A stretch of DNA of 41,844 bases, taken from contig JAFAIM010000069.1 in assembly GCA_019236735.1 (NCBI GenBank), positions 1-41,844 on the forward strand, read 5' to 3'. Origin of the DNA: Burkholderiaceae bacterium. GTDB taxonomy: Bacteria; Pseudomonadota; Gammaproteobacteria; Burkholderiales; Burkholderiaceae_F. Each line of letters starts with the position of its first letter. The first letter of the stretch is position 1. Position numbers and translations under genes: made by a program. The notes beneath the pieces were generated by a model. The model made no database searches, was not told the DNA's origin, and worked only from the letters and a program-made list of their open reading frames with translations. Shown one piece after another: positions 38,693 to 41,844 of this stretch.

Positions 38693-40188
38693 TGGAACAC
38701 CGCCGGAAGCTTCGAATGGGACAGCTGCTGCAGCAAATGCCCGACGGATGCATGCATCGCGTCCGTCAACGGTTTCGGGTCGATCCCCATCGTCAGCACC
38801 GCGACGCCGAGGACGCCCAGCGCGAGCAGTTCGCGCGGATCGGCGTCCCGGAGCGCCGCTACGGTGGGGTTGGCGACTGCGCCGAAGATCACCCGCTTGT
38901 ACATCCACAGCGTGTAGGACGCGCCCAGGATCAGCGTCAGGGCTGCTGCGGCTCCGATCCAGAAGTTGTACCGAACGGCTCCGAGAATCACCATGAATTC
39001 GCCTACGAAACCGCTGGTGGCGGGCAGCCCGCAGTTGGCCATCGCGAACAGCATCATCAATGCGGCGAAGCGCGGCATCGTGTTGACGACGCCGCCGTAT
39101 GTGGTGATGTCACGGCTGTGGGTGCGGTCGTACATCACGCCGACGCAGAGGAACAGGGCGCCCGAGACGAATCCGTGCGACACCATCTGCGCGATTGCCC
39201 CTTCCATCCCGATCTGGCTGAAGATGAAGAATCCGAGCGTGACGAAGCCCATGTGCGCGATCGAGGAGTACGCAATCAGCTTCTTCAGGTCGGTCTGGAC
39301 CAGCGCGACAAATCCGATGTACACGATCGCGATCAGCGACAGCGCGATCACGAAGCCGGCCAGGTGATGCGCCGCGTCGGGTGCGATCGGCAGCGAGAAA
39401 CGCAGGAACCCGTACGCGCCGAGCTTCAGCATGATCGCCGCAAGCACCACGGAGCCGGCGGTCGGCGCCTCCACGTGTGCATCCGGCAGCCAGGTATGCA
39501 CCGGCCACATCGGCACCTTGACGGCGAACGACGCGAAAAAGCCGAGAAACAGCAGGATTTGGGCGGTCAGGCCGATCGGCAGCCGCTGCCAGGCGACGAT
39601 GTCGAAGCTGCCGTTGGAGTTCTGATACAAGTACACGAACGCCACCAGCAGCAGCAGCGAGCCGAGCAGCGTATACAGGAAGAACTTGATCGCCGCGTAG
39701 ACTCGGTTCGGCCCGCCCCACACGCCGATGATGATGTACATTGGTACGAGCGTCGCTTCGAAGAACACGTAGAACAGCAGACCGTCGGCAGCGCTGAACA
39801 CGCCGATCAGCAGCCCCGACATCACCAGGAAGGCGGCGTAGTACTGCGCCACACGCTCGCCGATCGCCTTCCAGCCAGCCAGCACCGCGATCACGGTGAT
39901 GAACGCGGTCAGTGGAACGAACCAGATCGAAAGGCCGTCGACGCCGAGGTGGTAGCTGGCATTGAGGGTGTCGATCCACGGCAACTTCTCCTCGAACTGC
40001 AGGCCTGCCTGGTCGAGGCTGAAGCCCTTCACGACCGGCACCGTTGCCAGCAGTCCGATCAGGCTCCCCACCAGCGCGATCGCACGCACGAGGCCGGCCG
40101 AGCGGTCGCGCCCGACCGACATCAGGAACACGCCGAAAAGGATCGGAATCCAGATCGCCGTGCTCAGCCAGGGGAATGCTGTGTTCAT
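38689..40188 (-). CDS. nuoM: NADH-quinone oxidoreductase subunit M
   Basis: Second antiporter-like proton-pumping subunit of complex I. The 499 residues start MNTAFPWLSTAIWIPILFGV and have about 14 hydrophobic helices. The proton-path residues are seen in FYVFFEATLVPMYIIIG (Glu), AVKVPMWPVHTWLPDAHVEA (Lys and His) and QTDLKKLIAYSSIAHMG. Length fits NuoM. It lies nine bases after nuoL and overlaps nuoN by four. Confidence 0.97.
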   Translation of the reverse strand: MNTAFPWLSTAIWIPILFGVFLMSVGRDRSAGLVRAIALVGSLIGLLATVPVVKGFSLDQAGLQFEEKLPWIDTLNASYHLGVDGLSIWFVPLTAFITVIAVLAGWKAIGERVAQYYAAFLVMSGLLIGVFSAADGLLFYVFFEATLVPMYIIIGVWGGPNRVYAAIKFFLYTLLGSLLLLVAFVYLYQNSNGSFDIVAWQRLPIGLTAQILLFLGFFASFAVKVPMWPVHTWLPDAHVEAPTAGSVVLAAIMLKLGAYGFLRFSLPIAPDAAHHLAGFVIALSLIAIVYIGFVALVQTDLKKLIAYSSIAHMGFVTLGFFIFSQIGMEGAIAQMVSHGFVSGALFLCVGVMYDRTHSRDITTYGGVVNTMPRFAALMMLFAMANCGLPATSGFVGEFMVILGAVRYNFWIGAAAALTLILGASYTLWMYKRVIFGAVANPTVAALRDADPRELLALGVLGVAVLTMGIDPKPLTDAMHASVGHLLQQLSHSKLPAVFQ

Positions 40189-40197
40189 CGTCCGAGC

Positions 40198-41844
40198 TCA
40201 GCGCGCAGCAGCCGCCAGATACGGCCACGTCAGAAACGCGAACAACACGATTCCCAGCCCCACCAGCATCGCAAAGGCGTAGTGGTAGATGTAGCCGGTC
40301 TGGACCCGGCGCACCAGAAGGGCGAACCATCCGACCAGCCGTGCCGAGCCGTTCACCGCGGCCCCGTCGATCACTGCTACATCACCGCCGCGCCACAGGA
40401 CGCGGCCCAGCAGCCGCGCGCCGGCGCCGAAAACGACTTCGTTGATCCGGTCCATGTAGTACTTGTTGTCGAGCAGCGCATACAGCCCGCTGAAGCGCTG
40501 CCTCCACAGCGCCGGAACATCCGGGCGCTTCGCGTACAGGTACCAGGCTGCGACGGCACCCGCGATGGTGAGCCAAAGCGGCCAGTGCGCCAAGCTGTCC
40601 TGCGCCATTTCGAACGGCCCACCGAGCTCGCGGAATTCCTCCGCCAAGGCGGTCATGGCCGGATGCGCGGCGGCGTCGACGCTGATCGAGCCGGCGAAGA
40701 AATCGGTGAACAGCATCCGCTCGATGAAAAGGTACCCGGCCACCACCGACGGGATCGCCAGAACAACGAGCGGCAGTATCACTACCCAGGGAGATTCGTG
40801 AGGTTCATGCCCGTGGCCGTCGTTATCGTGGTCCTCGTGCCCATGGTCGCCGTCTCCGTGGCCCGGCTGGTCTGTGGCCGCGTGCGCCGGATCGCCCCAG
40901 CGCGGCGCTCCGTGGAACACCAGGATCAGCATCCGGAAGGTATACAGCGAGGTCACGAACACGCCGGCCGTCACGGCCAGGTACGCGAAGCCGCTGCCCA
41001 GCAGGCTGCTGTGGCCGACCGCCTCGATGATGCTGTCCTTCGAGTAGAAGCCGGCGAAACCAGGGGTTCCAATCAGCGCCAGCGAGCCGATCAGAAAGGT
41101 CACATACGTCACCGGCATCCTGCGTGCCAACGCACCCATTTTGCGCATGTCCTGCTCGTGGTGCAGGGCGATGATCACCGAGCCGGCCGCCAGGAACAGC
41201 AGCGCCTTGAAGAAGGCATGCGTCACCAGATGGAATATCGCGACCGAGTAGGCCGACGCTCCCAGCGCCACTGCCATGTATCCGAGCTGCGATAGCGTCG
41301 AGTATGCGATCACGCGCTTGATGTCGTTCTGCACGATCCCGAGCACACCCATGAAGAATGCGGTAATGGCGCCGATCACCAGCACGAACGACAGCGCGGT
41401 GTCGGACAGCTCGTACAGCGGAGACATTCGCGCCACCATGAAGATTCCGGCCGTCACCATCGTGGCGGCGTGGATCAGCGCCGAGATCGGCGTCGGCCCT
41501 TCCATCGAATCGGGCAGCCAGACGTGCAGCGGGAACTGCGCGGACTTTCCCATCGCGCCGATGAACAGGCAGATGCAGATCACGGTCGCCAGCGGCCACG
41601 AGGTGCCGGGCAGCACCTGCCCCGCCAGCGACGCCTTGCCGTTGAAAACGTGCTGGTAGTCGAGCGTTCCGAATTGCGCAAACACCAGCCCGATTCCGAG
41701 AACGAATCCGAAATCCCCGACCCGATTGACGAGGAACGCCTTCAGCGCGGCGGCATTGGCACTCGGCCGCTCGTACCAGAAGCCGATCAGCAGGTAGGAC
41801 ACCAGCCCCACCGCTTCCCAGCCGAAGAACAGCTGCAGGAAGTT
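40198..41844 (-). CDS. nuoL: NADH-quinone oxidoreductase subunit L (5' end outside window)
   Basis: The 3' 548 codons of the largest antiporter-like complex I subunit; the gene runs off the right edge of the window in frame, so about 100 or more N-terminal residues are absent. FNFLQLFFGWEAVGL-type sequence begins the visible part (NFLQLFFGWE). It continues with VGDFGFVLGIGL, KSAQFPLHVWLPDSMEGPTP and IQNDIKRVIAYST-like VQNDIKRVIAYSTLSQLG, all typical of NuoL. A His-rich loop (40798-40884) with eight His in 29 residues separates two late helices. The long C-terminal lateral helix seen in NuoL should follow it (about the last 140 residues). Confidence 0.97.
   Translation of the reverse strand, partial: NFLQLFFGWEAVGLVSYLLIGFWYERPSANAAALKAFLVNRVGDFGFVLGIGLVFAQFGTLDYQHVFNGKASLAGQVLPGTSWPLATVICICLFIGAMGKSAQFPLHVWLPDSMEGPTPISALIHAATMVTAGIFMVARMSPLYELSDTALSFVLVIGAITAFFMGVLGIVQNDIKRVIAYSTLSQLGYMAVALGASAYSVAIFHLVTHAFFKALLFLAAGSVIIALHHEQDMRKMGALARRMPVTYVTFLIGSLALIGTPGFAGFYSKDSIIEAVGHSSLLGSGFAYLAVTAGVFVTSLYTFRMLILVFHGAPRWGDPAHAATDQPGHGDGDHGHEDHDNDGHGHEPHESPWVVILPLVVLAIPSVVAGYLFIERMLFTDFFAGSISVDAAAHPAMTALAEEFRELGGPFEMAQDSLAHWPLWLTIAGAVAAWYLYAKRPDVPALWRQRFSGLYALLDNKYYMDRINEVVFGAGARLLGRVLWRGGDVAVIDGAAVNGSARLVGWFALLVRRVQTGYIYHYAFAMLVGLGIVLFAFLTWPYLAAAAR

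Noticed and set aside
40798-40884. Short repeated triplets suggesting a microsatellite
   Set aside because: They encode the His/Asp/Gly-rich loop of NuoL in frame; period is irregular.
38692-41295. An 867-codon open frame antisense to nuoM and nuoL
   Set aside because: Same cause. The product is extremely rich in His, Gln and Arg and mirrors the codons of the membrane proteins on the other strand.

Overview
The window looks like the chromosomal core of a high-GC betaproteobacterium, most likely of Burkholderiales type. The evidence is the combination of neighbourhoods typical of that group: tRNA-Ser/lysC/tilS/accA/3-methyladenine glycosylase/cysS; the divergent TPR-cyclophilin-cyclophilin-lpxH cluster; bamC-dapA-trpS; ftsB-eno-kdsA-pyrG; and nuoL-nuoM-nuoN followed by a Nudix gene. 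A TrpS with a large insertion and a NuoL with a His-rich loop point the same way. This is inference from gene content and order; no 16S or database comparison was possible. Coding density is very high, with no gene-free stretch over 300 bases, and I see no insertion sequence, prophage, CRISPR array or integrase.

Layout. 1-5953 (minus): tRNA-Ser(GCU), lysC, tilS, accA, an AlkA-type glycosylase and cysS, many with short overlaps. 6090-8669 (plus): TPR lipid/periplasm-side protein, exported cyclophilin, cytoplasmic cyclophilin, lpxH. 8809-11307 (plus): a MASE3-PAS-GGDEF diguanylate cyclase, the most accessory-looking gene of this part. 11325-12188 (minus) trmJ, divergent from suhB and dsbB (plus). 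13552-13842: remnant of a second GGDEF gene. 13809-17605 (plus): mutS and a RoxA-type ribosomal oxygenase, translationally coupled. 17823-18011: a small Ala/Pro-rich lipoprotein with its own promoter, facing bamC across a two-way terminator. 18108-22687 (minus): bamC, dapA, a methyltransferase, trpS, yciO. 22702-23226 (plus): gamma-carbonic anhydrase. 23240-28795 (minus): ftsB, eno, kdsA, pyrG and a class III aminotransferase. 28878-29705 (plus): a DUF1624 membrane protein. 29717-31513 (minus): a cation efflux transporter and an SDR dehydrogenase. 31631-35247 (plus): ETF-ubiquinone oxidoreductase and acetoacetyl-CoA synthetase. 35270-36623 (minus): a disrupted-looking patch with a four-cysteine exported protein, a possible 33-residue ORF, a DUF2937 protein and a truncated slipin (stomatin/SPFH) fragment. 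36666-41844 (minus): Nudix hydrolase, nuoN, nuoM and the 3' part of nuoL, which runs off the window.

Functionally the genes serve lysine/diaminopimelate synthesis (lysC, dapA), lipid and outer-membrane biogenesis (accA, lpxH, kdsA, bamC), translation and tRNA modification (cysS, trpS, tilS, trmJ, roxA, tRNA-Ser), DNA repair (mutS, glycosylase), envelope folding (cyclophilins, dsbB), and respiration (nuoLMN, ETF-QO). Nothing in the window reads as a complete undescribed system. The observations most worth following are the slipin remnant joined to DUF2937, the GGDEF remnant beside mutS, an internal translation start in lysC that would give a separate regulatory subunit, and a short ORF with a strong ribosome-binding site overlapping the start of trpS.
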